Assembly (NCBI GenBank): GCA_003343815.1
Contig: QAKL01000063.1
Span: 1 to 10,128, forward strand
DNA from: Clostridiales bacterium
GTDB lineage: Bacteria; Bacillota; Peptococcia; Peptococcales; Peptococcaceae
Direction of reading: 5' to 3'
DNA length: 10,128 bases
The notes below the pieces were generated by a model that did no database searches, was not told where the DNA came from, and worked only from the letters and a program-made list of their open reading frames with translations. How positions within the stretch are numbered: the stretch's first letter is position 1; every line of letters begins with the position of its first letter. This document shows, in pieces, positions 1-6,362 of the stretch. The translations under genes were made by a program, and so were the position numbers.

Positions 1-3
1 CCT

Positions 4-27
4 CATTTTTATGATAAGCGAAAAATG
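4..27. other. AT-rich stem-loop downstream of the MFS gene
   Basis: CATTTTT at 4-10 and AAAAATG at 21-27 form a 7-bp inverted repeat around a 10-base loop. It lies about 45 bases past the transporter stop codon. The stem is AT-rich and no clear U-tract follows it on the minus strand, so it is at best a weak transcription end. Nothing else is visible in 1-68, which is the cut edge of an intergenic region. Confidence 0.25.
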
Positions 28-68
28 TAAAATCCGCAAACGCCTTTTTGTAAAGCTTAGGTAAATAA

Positions 69-1310
69 TTATTTCACTCTTAATTTTGCCGAAGCCATAT
101 ACCACGGGATTGCCGCCAACTGCGCTAAAACCGAAACTGCGATCATCGCCGTAATATTTACATCGTAAAGCACGCCCAAAAGCCAGCTGCCAAAAAACCA
201 AAATACGCCAAAGAAAAATTCAAATATCCCGTAGCCTGTCGCGCGACTTATTTTCGGCACCATAGTGCTCACCGCCGCCTTTAAAATCGACTCCTGCGCG
301 CCCATACCGACACCCCATAAAGCAATACCCAACAAAAGCATACCGACGGAATCAGTGCCGAAAATACACGCTGCAGCCGGAGAGGAAATAATCGTCGAAT
401 AAACCAATGCGCGCACGCCTTTTTTATCATACATTAATCCGAAAAATAGCGCCGCTACCGCGTCAACCAGCATCGCCCCGGCATATAAAAGCGGCAAAGT
501 CCCTGTATTAATAAAATTCGAAGCCTCGACTAAATTGCTTGATAAATGGGCAAAGCTATTCGAGACATGCATGATAATTAACGAATAATCCACAAAGCCA
601 AAGGCGAAAAAGCTGATCCCGGCGATATAAAAAACAAACTCTTTTTTCATCTTAAACGCCACATATTCCTTAGGATCAGGCTCGAAATTCTCCGGATTGG
701 GGAATTTGTGTTTCGTCAAAAGCAATAAAATCAGCGTAATAAAGCCTGAAATCGCCAAAACGGCAAAGCAAAAAGAATAAATCTCAAAAGTCGTACCCTC
801 AGTTTTAAAAAGCATCACCAGATAAAGCAGCACAGGTCCCGCAAAAGCGCCGATTTGATCCAGCACCTCCTGGATACCGAAACTTTTACCCGCGCCCTCC
901 TGCGAGGCGGCAAAGGACATAATCGTATCTTTGGCAGGTTTTTTAATCGCCTTGCCCATGCGCTGGATGACCAGCAATCCACAGGCAAAAATCCAGCCAT
1001 GCTCGCCAACCAGTGCCAACGCCGGCACCGCCAGCACATCCAATACATAGCCCAAAATCGTCATCGACCAATACTTTTTCGTTTTATCAGCGATCCTGCC
1101 GAACACATACCGCAGGGAATAGCCGATTAACTCGCCTAAACCCGAAATAAAGCCGATCGTCCCCGCCGATGCTCCCAAAAGCGCTAAATACGCCCCGCGG
1201 ATACTCGAAGCACCCTCGTGCGTCATATCAGAAAACAAACTTACAATCCCAAAAAGCATAATAAAAAGCAGCGCCGGCGACAAATGCTTACTTTGCTTAG
1301 TCATTTTCAT
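69..1310 (-). CDS. MFS transporter, MarR-linked efflux type
   Basis: A 413-residue integral membrane protein of the major facilitator superfamily, normal in length for a 12-helix member. Hydrophobic helices fill both halves and are separated by a polar central loop near residues 199-225 (KHKFPNPENFEPDPKEY). The MFS motif A is seen between helices 2 and 3 as GRIADKTKKYW (71-81). A degenerate copy, LMYDKKGVRAL, sits at the matching place in the second half. RMGKAIKKPAKDT (117-129) resembles a basic loop common in drug/metabolite exporters of this superfamily. The first ATG (1310) overlaps the end of the MarR gene by 14 bases, which suggests translational coupling. A second ATG at 1304 is better spaced from AAAGGA and could be the real start. 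MarR pairing suggests export of a toxic or aromatic compound, but the substrate cannot be read from the sequence. Confidence 0.9.
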   Translation of the reverse strand: MKMTKQSKHLSPALLFIMLFGIVSLFSDMTHEGASSIRGAYLALLGASAGTIGFISGLGELIGYSLRYVFGRIADKTKKYWSMTILGYVLDVLAVPALALVGEHGWIFACGLLVIQRMGKAIKKPAKDTIMSFAASQEGAGKSFGIQEVLDQIGAFAGPVLLYLVMLFKTEGTTFEIYSFCFAVLAISGFITLILLLLTKHKFPNPENFEPDPKEYVAFKMKKEFVFYIAGISFFAFGFVDYSLIIMHVSNSFAHLSSNLVEASNFINTGTLPLLYAGAMLVDAVAALFFGLMYDKKGVRALVYSTIISSPAAACIFGTDSVGMLLLGIALWGVGMGAQESILKAAVSTMVPKISRATGYGIFEFFFGVFWFFGSWLLGVLYDVNITAMIAVSVLAQLAAIPWYMASAKLRVK

Positions 1311-1770
1311 CCAATCCTTTCACTCGTTGACTCATCGCGGCAAAATCTGCCTTGCTTTCATTTTTACACCTTTGGTACAATATATCCAAAAGTCGGGCAA
1401 ATTTTTCCTGCTCCTCCGCGCTTAACGACTCCGTCAGCCACTCATAAAAACAGGTTTCGATCTGCGCCTTAGAATTTTTCAAACTCCCCGCTTTCTCCGT
1501 CGCATACAAAAGCTTGCTGCGGCCGTCAGCCGGGTTATCCTCGCGGATAAGATATCCTTTTTCCTCCAAGCGCGCCGTTTTACGCGCGACCGCCCCTTTA
1601 TCCAGTCCTGTGATCCGGCAAATCTCTGCTTGCGTAATGCCCGGATTCTTGCGCACCGCATGGATAACGTCAAACTCCGAAGCGCCGATGCCCTCCGCGC
1701 GCAAGGTACGCACGGTAAATTTATTGACCTCGCGAGCGATTTTGGTGATCTTTCTTTTCGTAATATCCAT
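1297..1770 (-). CDS. MarR-family transcriptional repressor
   Basis: A 157-residue protein of typical MarR length. It has the winged helix-turn-helix in the expected place: helix-turn-helix GITQAEICRITGLDKGAVAR near residues 44-63, then LEEKGYLIRE leading into the wing NPADGRSKLLYATEKA near 75-93, with the usual Asp-x-Arg (DGR). The C-terminal helices (SLSAEEQEKFARLLDILYQR) would close the dimer interface. MarR proteins bind palindromic operators as dimers and release them on binding small, often phenolic, ligands or on oxidation. The ATG at 1770 follows GGGAG at about 9 bases. The MFS gene overlaps its 3' end, so the two form one operon. A perfect palindrome between its promoter and its start codon indicates that it represses itself and the transporter. 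The ligand is unknown. Confidence 0.93.
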   Translation of the reverse strand: MDITKRKITKIAREVNKFTVRTLRAEGIGASEFDVIHAVRKNPGITQAEICRITGLDKGAVARKTARLEEKGYLIREDNPADGRSKLLYATEKAGSLKNSKAQIETCFYEWLTESLSAEEQEKFARLLDILYQRCKNESKADFAAMSQRVKGLDEND

Positions 1771-1782
1771 CTTTTCATCTCC

Positions 1783-1814
1783 CGCAAATTAGTTGTACTA
1801 TCAACTAATTTGCG
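1783..1814. promoter_or_regulatory. Probable MarR operator, perfect 13-bp inverted repeat
   Basis: CGCAAATTAGTTG (1783-1795) and CAACTAATTTGCG (1802-1814) are exact reverse complements around the 6-base spacer TACTAT. The repeat starts about 4 bases downstream of the -10 box on the minus strand and ends before the MarR ribosome binding site. It therefore covers the transcription start and early leader, a classic place for autorepression. The inner TTAGTTG/CAACTAA half-sites are of the kind MarR proteins bind. Assignment to this MarR is inferred from position. Confidence 0.85.
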
Positions 1815-1818
1815 TCAA

Positions 1819-1847
1819 ATTGTACCACTTCTCTTTTTTCTTGTCAA
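1819..1847 (-). promoter_or_regulatory. Sigma-A promoter of the MarR-MFS operon
   Basis: On the minus strand a perfect -35 TTGACA (1847-1842) is followed after exactly 17 bases by -10 TACAAT (1824-1819). The expected start of transcription falls at the edge of, or inside, the palindromic operator. A promoter this strong normally needs a repressor, which fits the MarR gene it drives. Confidence 0.88.
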
Positions 1848-1848
1848 G

Positions 1849-1880
1849 AAAAAACTGCGCTTATCCTAAAATAAACGCAG
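1849..1880 (-). terminator. Rho-independent terminator of the TSUP gene
   Basis: On the minus strand CTGCGTTTAT (1880-1871) pairs with ATAAGCGCAG (1864-1855), including one G-U pair, around a 6-base loop, followed by six U residues (1854-1849). It sits 9 bases past the TSUP stop codon. The -35 box of the MarR promoter begins 2 bases beyond the U-tract, a very tight junction between two transcription units. Confidence 0.82.
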
Positions 1881-1889
1881 CTTCGCACT

Positions 1890-2618
1890 TTATTTAAAAA
1901 TAATATAGTAAATACCGCTCATAATAGTGACCGCATAAACGATTTTTTTGATGAATACACCATCCACCTTGTCCAAAAGCTTGCCGCCGATTACTCTGCC
2001 TAAAACAAGCCCGATTAAGCCCACCAGCCAGCATTTAATTTCCACCAAGCCCAAAAAGCCGTTGCACGCGCGCAATATCGAGATATAAGTATTCGTCAAA
2101 AGAAAATACGCATTAATGCACCCCAAATATTTATACTTATTGTTTTCGATAAGCATCGTATAATATAGCGCCATCGGCGGCCCCGCTATGGCAAATAAAC
2201 TGCCCAAGACACCGGAAATACTGCCTGCCAAAAACGCGTTTTTCTTCGTAGGTTTGATTTTAATACGGCTTTGAAAAAAGAAGAAATACAATCCGGCGCA
2301 AATTAGCGCTACACCTAAAAGGCGCATCATCCATTCGTTGCTCATTTTGCCGATACACTCTAAAGCTATCGTGCCAAAGACCATATATGCCGCAAAAGGC
2401 AAAAGTACTATCCGCCACTCGATATGCTCGCGGTAAGTATAAGCGTTCATACTCGCGTTGGTTAAAGCAAAAAGCCCCGCTATCGAGGCTGCAGTCGTGA
2501 CATTGCCTGTTAAAAACGGGAACACCATCATCGCAATAATCGCAAAGCCAAAGCCGCTCACTGTCTGCACGATCGTCCCCAGCATCGCCATCACGATAAA
2601 AAGCAGTGCTGTCATCAT
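1890..2618 (-). CDS. TSUP-family (TauE/SafE-like) membrane permease
   Basis: A 242-residue, almost wholly hydrophobic protein with seven to eight predicted membrane helices. It shows the two-fold internal repeat of the TSUP family (Pfam TauE): a first glycine-rich element TVSGFGFAIIAMMVFPFLTG near residues 19-38 and a matching second one, GSISGVLGSLFAIAGPPMAL, near 131-150. A short basic loop (SRIKIKPTKKNA, near 116-127) separates the halves. Members move sulfite, sulfoacetate, sulfonates or other small organosulfur or carboxylate anions; the substrate here is not visible. Two adjacent ATG codons lie at 2618 and 2615, behind GAGGGGGAG, and either may be used. The gene has its own promoter and terminator and so is a single-gene unit. 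No sulfur-metabolism gene sits nearby to suggest a role. Confidence 0.85.
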   Translation of the reverse strand: MMTALLFIVMAMLGTIVQTVSGFGFAIIAMMVFPFLTGNVTTAASIAGLFALTNASMNAYTYREHIEWRIVLLPFAAYMVFGTIALECIGKMSNEWMMRLLGVALICAGLYFFFFQSRIKIKPTKKNAFLAGSISGVLGSLFAIAGPPMALYYTMLIENNKYKYLGCINAYFLLTNTYISILRACNGFLGLVEIKCWLVGLIGLVLGRVIGGKLLDKVDGVFIKKIVYAVTIMSGIYYIIFK

Positions 2619-2645
2619 ATCTATCTCCCCCTCACAATATTACCT

Positions 2646-2674
2646 ATTTTATACCTTGCTCGGTAATTGTGCAA
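2646..2674 (-). promoter_or_regulatory. Probable promoter of the TSUP gene
   Basis: On the minus strand TTGCAC (2674-2669), a 17-base spacer and TAAAAT (2651-2646) lie about 30 bases before the TSUP start. The match to consensus is moderate. It is in the 98-base gap after the M23-like gene, so readthrough from that gene is also possible. Confidence 0.55.
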
Positions 2675-2716
2675 GAGAATATTCTGACAGATCAAATCAA
2701 TATTTTTAATTCTTGC

Positions 2717-3418
2717 CTAAACTTGCTTTTCGCTTACGACGCTTAACGGATCCACAGGTTCGCCAAAATGCGTAATCTCGAAATAAATCCTGCTTTTTTC
2801 TACTTGATAAACACCGCTGTAGCCGATAATATCGCCCTTTTGCACGCGCATGTTTCCTTTCACCACGATTGAAGCGCAGCCTCCGTACACACTTTTTAAT
2901 CCTCCCTCATGTGTTAAAACTATCGTATAATACCCTCCATCTTTATAAATTTCCTCTACTGTGCCGTCGTAGGCGGCTTTGACCGCGCTCACCTCGTCTG
3001 TTTCTAAAACGATGCCTTTGTTAAATTTCTCCTCCGCTTTCTGCCAGCCAAAGGAGCTCACCACTCTCCCTGCCAGCGGCAAGGATGCTCTTGCACTGTT
3101 TTCCGTATTTTTTCCGTTAGCCAGTGCCGGTACAGCCTCATTATAAAGTAACTCCACCCCTTTTTCCGCCCAAACGGCGCTTTGCGCCAAAATATCATCC
3201 TCGCTCAAACTTTTCATGAAAAATTTTTTCATTTGTTCATCGCCGATATCGCCGTGCAGCACTGCGATAATTAAGCCAAAGATGGCAAGTGAGGCGTAAA
3301 ATTTGCGGCGCATTTTCTTTTTTCGCGCTTCATGCGCCCCTGCCAAAGGATATTTCTTATAATCATAATAATTAACATACGCGTTTTGCCGGAATATATC
3401 GTCTTTTTCTTTTAGCAT
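2717..3418 (-). CDS. Membrane-anchored catalytically dead M23/LytM-fold protein, SpoIVFA-like
   Basis: A 233-residue protein. A basic cytoplasmic N-terminus (ARKKKMRRK, 31-39) is followed by one membrane helix (about 40-55), a helical linker, and an M23/LytM-type beta-rich domain from about 112 to 227. Landmarks of the fold are LAGRVVSSFGW (115-125), GTVEEIYKDGGYYTIVLTHEG (split around 152-172), VQKGDIIGYSG (192-202) and IYFEITHFGEPVDP (211-224). None of the metal or catalytic residues of active M23 enzymes remains: the HxGxD motif reads NKGIV (N133, V137), the YxH histidine is G180, and the HxH pair is R210 and Y212. It should therefore bind or regulate rather than cut peptidoglycan. The layout and YGG.../YFEI pattern resemble SpoIVFA, regulator of the sporulation protease SpoIVFB, but no M50 protease gene is adjacent. 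The ATG at 3418 follows AGGAGG by 8 bases. Confidence 0.8.
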   Translation of the reverse strand: MLKEKDDIFRQNAYVNYYDYKKYPLAGAHEARKKKMRRKFYASLAIFGLIIAVLHGDIGDEQMKKFFMKSLSEDDILAQSAVWAEKGVELLYNEAVPALANGKNTENSARASLPLAGRVVSSFGWQKAEEKFNKGIVLETDEVSAVKAAYDGTVEEIYKDGGYYTIVLTHEGGLKSVYGGCASIVVKGNMRVQKGDIIGYSGVYQVEKSRIYFEITHFGEPVDPLSVVSEKQV

Positions 3419-3575
3419 GGCTTATCCCTCCTTTGGCTTGTTGCTACATATGTATACATAAACTGCACATTTTATGCGCATTAAATATATTTTTACGCGA
3501 GCGCATTTGTATTATATATATCAATTTCAATTATTAAATAAGTATAAAACAATACTATACATAAAACAAGAAGAT

Positions 3576-3603
3576 TTGCATTTTACCGTATTTGTGCTAT
3601 AAT
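3576..3603 (+). promoter_or_regulatory. Strong extended -10 promoter of the SDR gene
   Basis: TTGCAT (3576-3581), a 16-base spacer and a perfect TATAAT (3598-3603) preceded by TGC (extended -10, TG at 3595-3596). The leader to the ATG is only about 28 bases and carries AGGAGG at 3625-3630. No operator-like palindrome overlaps it, so the gene may be expressed constitutively at a high level. Confidence 0.88.
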
Positions 3604-3638
3604 ATGACTATCGAAAATAAATAAAGGAGGAATTCAAA

Positions 3639-4439
3639 ATGGGATTTTTAACAGGAAAAACAGCTATCATTACCGGAGGCGGACGCGCCGTATTGTCTAA
3701 CGGTAAATGCGGCTCTATCGGCTACGGTATCGCTACTGCGTATGCAAAAGAAGGGGCAAATTTGGTTATTACCGGTCGTAACGTGAAAAAATTGACTGAT
3801 GCTAAAGAAGAATTAGAGCGTTTGTACGGCATCAAAGTTTTGCCGGTGCAGGCAGATGTCGCTCCGGGACAGGATAATGAAGCTACTGTCCAGCATGTTA
3901 TCGACGAGACAATCAAAGAATTCGGCCGTATCGACGTTTTGATTAACAATGCCCAAGCCTCTGCTTCCGGTGTACCTTTAAAAGATCACACCACTGAGCA
4001 GTTTGAATTAGCTCTTTACTCCGGCTTATATGCAGTTTTCTATTATATGAAAGCTTGCTATCCTTATTTGAAAGAAACCAAAGGCAGCGTCATCAACTTT
4101 GCCAGCGGCGCAGGCTTGTTCGGCAACTACGGTCAGTGCTCCTATGCTGCCGCTAAAGAGGGTATCCGCGGCTTGAGCCGTGTAGCTACCAACGAATGGG
4201 GTCCTGACGGCATTAATATAAACGTCGTTTGCCCACTTGCTTGGACTGCACAGTTAGAGAAATTTGAGCAGGATTATCCTGAGGCATTCAAAGCGAACGT
4301 CAAAATGCCTCCGGCAGGTCACTATGGCGATGTCGAATTAGAAATCGGTCGCGTTTGCGTCCAGTTAGCATCTCCGGACTTCAAATACTTAAACGGCGAA
4401 ACCATCACCTTGGAAGGCGGCATGGGTTTAAGACCGTAA
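3639..4439 (+). CDS. Short-chain dehydrogenase/reductase (SDR), substrate unknown
   Basis: A 266-residue soluble NAD(P)-dependent oxidoreductase of classical SDR size. The Rossmann fold starts at TAIITGGG (8-15). The glycine loop is about nine residues longer than the usual TGxxxGIG and ends in SIGYGIA (26-32), a form reminiscent of FabI-type enoyl reductases. ITGR (44-47) suggests an Arg that could favour NADPH. DVLINNA (99-105) is the NNAG region with Gln106 in place of Gly. The catalytic Ser156, Tyr169 and Lys173 (YAAAK) are present with classical spacing. The Asn of the usual tetrad appears to be replaced by a hydrophobic residue near 126. Late features, VVCPL (196-200) and NGETITLEGGMGL (252-264), replace the usual PG and GGxxxDGG patterns. 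Strong promoter, AGGAGG eight bases before ATG and its own terminator suggest an abundant single-gene product. It may act in central, lipid or sterol metabolism; the substrate is not deducible. Confidence 0.9.
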   Translation: MGFLTGKTAIITGGGRAVLSNGKCGSIGYGIATAYAKEGANLVITGRNVKKLTDAKEELERLYGIKVLPVQADVAPGQDNEATVQHVIDETIKEFGRIDVLINNAQASASGVPLKDHTTEQFELALYSGLYAVFYYMKACYPYLKETKGSVINFASGAGLFGNYGQCSYAAAKEGIRGLSRVATNEWGPDGININVVCPLAWTAQLEKFEQDYPEAFKANVKMPPAGHYGDVELEIGRVCVQLASPDFKYLNGETITLEGGMGLRP

Positions 4440-4465
4440 GTTTTACCTCATATTTTCTCACAGAA

Positions 4466-4497
4466 AATACTCCGCAAAATTGCGGAGTATTTTTTTA
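4466..4497 (+). terminator. Rho-independent terminator of the SDR gene
   Basis: AATACTCCGCAA (4466-4477) and TTGCGGAGTATT (4480-4491) are perfect reverse complements. A run of T follows to 4497. It lies 26 bases after the SDR stop codon and shields the convergent RNase J gene from readthrough. Confidence 0.92.
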
Positions 4498-4514
4498 TTT
4501 TCCTATAATTACAC

Positions 4515-4543
4515 AAAAAAGCTTGCGTTTAAAACGCAAGCTT
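4515..4543 (-). terminator. Rho-independent terminator of RNase J
   Basis: On the minus strand AAGCTTGCGTTT (4543-4532) pairs with AAACGCAAGCTT (4530-4519), followed by a U-run (4520-4515). The stem begins only three bases after the RNase J stop codon (4549-4547), so the last codons and the terminator are almost fused. It stands back to back with the SDR terminator. Confidence 0.9.
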
Positions 4544-4546
4544 AAA

Positions 4547-6217
4547 TTACACTTCCATAATGATCGGTAAAATCATCGGGCGGCGGCGGGTTTTTTCATA
4601 CAAATATTTGCTCAAAGTTTCGCGAATACCTGATTTTAGACCTGCCCACTCGGTAATATTTTTCTCCATACATTTCGCCAAGCACTGGTTGACTCTTTCT
4701 TTCGCCTCATCCATCAATTCATCAGCCTCGCGCACATAGACAAATCCGCGTGACACTAAATCAGGACCGGCGACAACCTGCTTGTTTTCCTTATCAATCG
4801 TCACCACGACGATCACTATGCCATCCTGCGACAACTGCTTACGGTCGCCTAAGACGATATTGCCGACATCGCCGACGCCCAGACCGTCGATCAAAACGCG
4901 TCCTGAGGTTACTTTGCCGGTAATCGCAGCTTTATCCTCATTTACCTCCAGCACATTGCCGTTTTCGGAGACAAAGACATTTTCCGAACTCATGCCGACT
5001 TCCTCGGCCAATAACGCATGTTTTAACAGTTTGCTGTACTCGCCGTGCACCGGCATGAAATATTTCGGCTGCACTAAATTAAGCATCAGCTTTAAATCCT
5101 CACGATAAGCATGCCCCGAGACGTGAACTTTCGCCTCCGATCCCTGGATGACATCAGCTCCCTGCTTAAAGAGCAAATCACTCACGCGGTTAATGAGCTT
5201 TTCATTACCTGGAATGGGGTTCGCCGAGAGGATAATCGTATCACCCTTGATGATCTGCACCTTGCGGTGGTCGCTCATCGCCATGCGCGAAAGCCCGCTC
5301 ATCGGCTCACCCTGCGATCCTGTCGTGATAATTACAACTTTATTGGCAGGATATTTGTTAATATCCTCTAATTCAATCAATAAATTTTTCGGCACATGCA
5401 AATAGCCTAATTCCTGCGCCACGCTCACCGTATTTACCAAGCTGCGTCCGGCAACAGCTACTTTGCGCTTATAATTATACGCCGCGTCAATGACCTGCTG
5501 CACACGATGGACATTAGAAGCAAAGGTTGCCACGATGATTCTCCCCTCGATGCCGCGGAAAATATCGTCGAAACTTTTTCCGACCATTTTTTCTGACAAA
5601 CTGTAGCCAGGGCGTTCGGCATTGGTACTGTCAGACATCATCAAAAGCACGCCTTTATAGCCTAATTCGGCAATGCGCTGAAAATCGGTTAACTTCCCAT
5701 CGACCGGAGTTTGGTCGAATTTAAAGTCGCCTGTATGAAAAATCACTCCATACGGAGTGTGAATAGCGATCGCACACGCATCGGGAATACTGTGGCAGGT
5801 ACGCAAAAGCTCCACCCTGAATTTCCCGACTCTAAACTGCGTACCCTGTTTTTGCACGTGAAGTTTAGCATCTTTGATTCCGGCTTCCTTCAATTTTGCC
5901 TCTAATAATCCGATCGTTAACGCTGTGCCATACACCGGCACATTTAATTCACGCAACACATAAGGCAGCGCTCCGATATGATCCTCATGCCCATGCGTCA
6001 AGACTATACCCCGTACTAACTGTCTGTTCTCCAATAAGTAACTGATGTCGGGAATAACTACATCTATGCCCAAAAGCTCCTCCTCCGGGAACATAAGACC
6101 CGCATCAATCACTAAAATTTCGTCATCAAATTTCACCACTGTCATATTTTTGCCGATTTCACCCAAGCCGCCCAAGGGAATCACGCTGACAGTGCCTTCT
6201 TTCTTATTTCTTGAAAT
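4547..6217 (-). CDS. rnj: Ribonuclease J, probably initiated at an AUU codon
   Basis: A metallo-beta-lactamase/beta-CASP nuclease with 5'-3' exonuclease and endonuclease activity, central to mRNA decay and rRNA maturation in Firmicutes. Read from the ATT at 6217 it has 556 residues, against 555 in both Bacillus subtilis RNase J proteins. The zinc motif HGHEDH (THGHEDHIGALP) then falls at 75-80, within a residue of the B. subtilis position. Also seen are a second metal block (CHSIPDACAIAI, then FHTGDFKFD), the beta-CASP segment SDSTNAERPG, HVSGHAYRED and PVHGEY, and a C-terminal domain ending RRRPMILPIIMEV. The first standard start, GTG at 6184, would give 545 residues, cut into the first strand (VIPLGGLGEIG), and ignore a strong AGGAGG 8 bases before the ATT. 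It has its own promoter and terminator. Whether this is the J1 or J2 paralogue cannot be told. Confidence 0.93.
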   Translation of the reverse strand: MSRNKKEGTVSVIPLGGLGEIGKNMTVVKFDDEILVIDAGLMFPEEELLGIDVVIPDISYLLENRQLVRGIVLTHGHEDHIGALPYVLRELNVPVYGTALTIGLLEAKLKEAGIKDAKLHVQKQGTQFRVGKFRVELLRTCHSIPDACAIAIHTPYGVIFHTGDFKFDQTPVDGKLTDFQRIAELGYKGVLLMMSDSTNAERPGYSLSEKMVGKSFDDIFRGIEGRIIVATFASNVHRVQQVIDAAYNYKRKVAVAGRSLVNTVSVAQELGYLHVPKNLLIELEDINKYPANKVVIITTGSQGEPMSGLSRMAMSDHRKVQIIKGDTIILSANPIPGNEKLINRVSDLLFKQGADVIQGSEAKVHVSGHAYREDLKLMLNLVQPKYFMPVHGEYSKLLKHALLAEEVGMSSENVFVSENGNVLEVNEDKAAITGKVTSGRVLIDGLGVGDVGNIVLGDRKQLSQDGIVIVVVTIDKENKQVVAGPDLVSRGFVYVREADELMDEAKERVNQCLAKCMEKNITEWAGLKSGIRETLSKYLYEKTRRRPMILPIIMEV

Positions 6218-6233
6218 GATATGACCCTCCTTT
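6215..6233 (-). promoter_or_regulatory. Ribosome binding site that decides the RNase J start
   Basis: On the minus strand AAAGGAGGG (6233-6225) contains AGGAGG, and the ATT at 6217-6215 follows it after exactly 8 bases (GTCATATC). The same AGGAGG-8-ATG spacing is used by the SDR gene and by the M23-like gene in this window. No ATG, GTG or TTG occurs in frame between this site and the GTG at 6184. An in-frame ATC one codon upstream is a less well spaced alternative. Confidence 0.75.
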
Positions 6234-6265
6234 GATTTATTTGCCCGTCAAAAAACGTTAGTCAT

Positions 6266-6294
6266 ATTATAGCATAGCTTTTTAAAAAACACAA
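6266..6294 (-). promoter_or_regulatory. Extended -10 promoter of RNase J
   Basis: On the minus strand TTGTGT (6294-6289), a 17-base spacer and a perfect TATAAT (6271-6266) preceded by TGC. The predicted leader is about 42 bases long. The stretch 6274-6259 is identical over 16 bases to the -10 and start region of the SDR promoter. Confidence 0.82.
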
Positions 6295-6362
6295 GCTAAA
6301 ATCAAACTTTTTCCGCTCTCTTCTCAAGCCGCTTTTTCGCGTAAATATTTCATTTTTATCGT

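Noticed and set aside
2717..3418. Active M23 endopeptidase
   Set aside because: All metal-binding and catalytic positions are replaced, so hydrolase activity is not expected despite the fold.
3639..4439. FabI enoyl-ACP reductase
   Set aside because: Only the SIGYGIA segment is FabI-like. The active site is Tyr-xxx-Lys, not the Tyr-x6-Lys of FabI.
4782..5405. Open frames on the strand opposite RNase J as possible overlapping genes
   Set aside because: They have no ribosome binding sites or recognisable domains and simply mirror the coding structure of RNase J; similar shadows lie opposite valS and the MFS gene.
6184..6186. GTG at 6184 as the start of RNase J
   Set aside because: It would remove part of the first conserved strand, make the protein about ten residues shorter than the family norm, and leave a very strong AGGAGG with no start codon to serve. 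Only a weak GAAGG lies before it.
6218..6362. A terminator for the hypothetical gene in the gap before RNase J
   Set aside because: Only a tiny CGC/GCG stem without a U-run was found; the notable element in the gap is the RNase J promoter.
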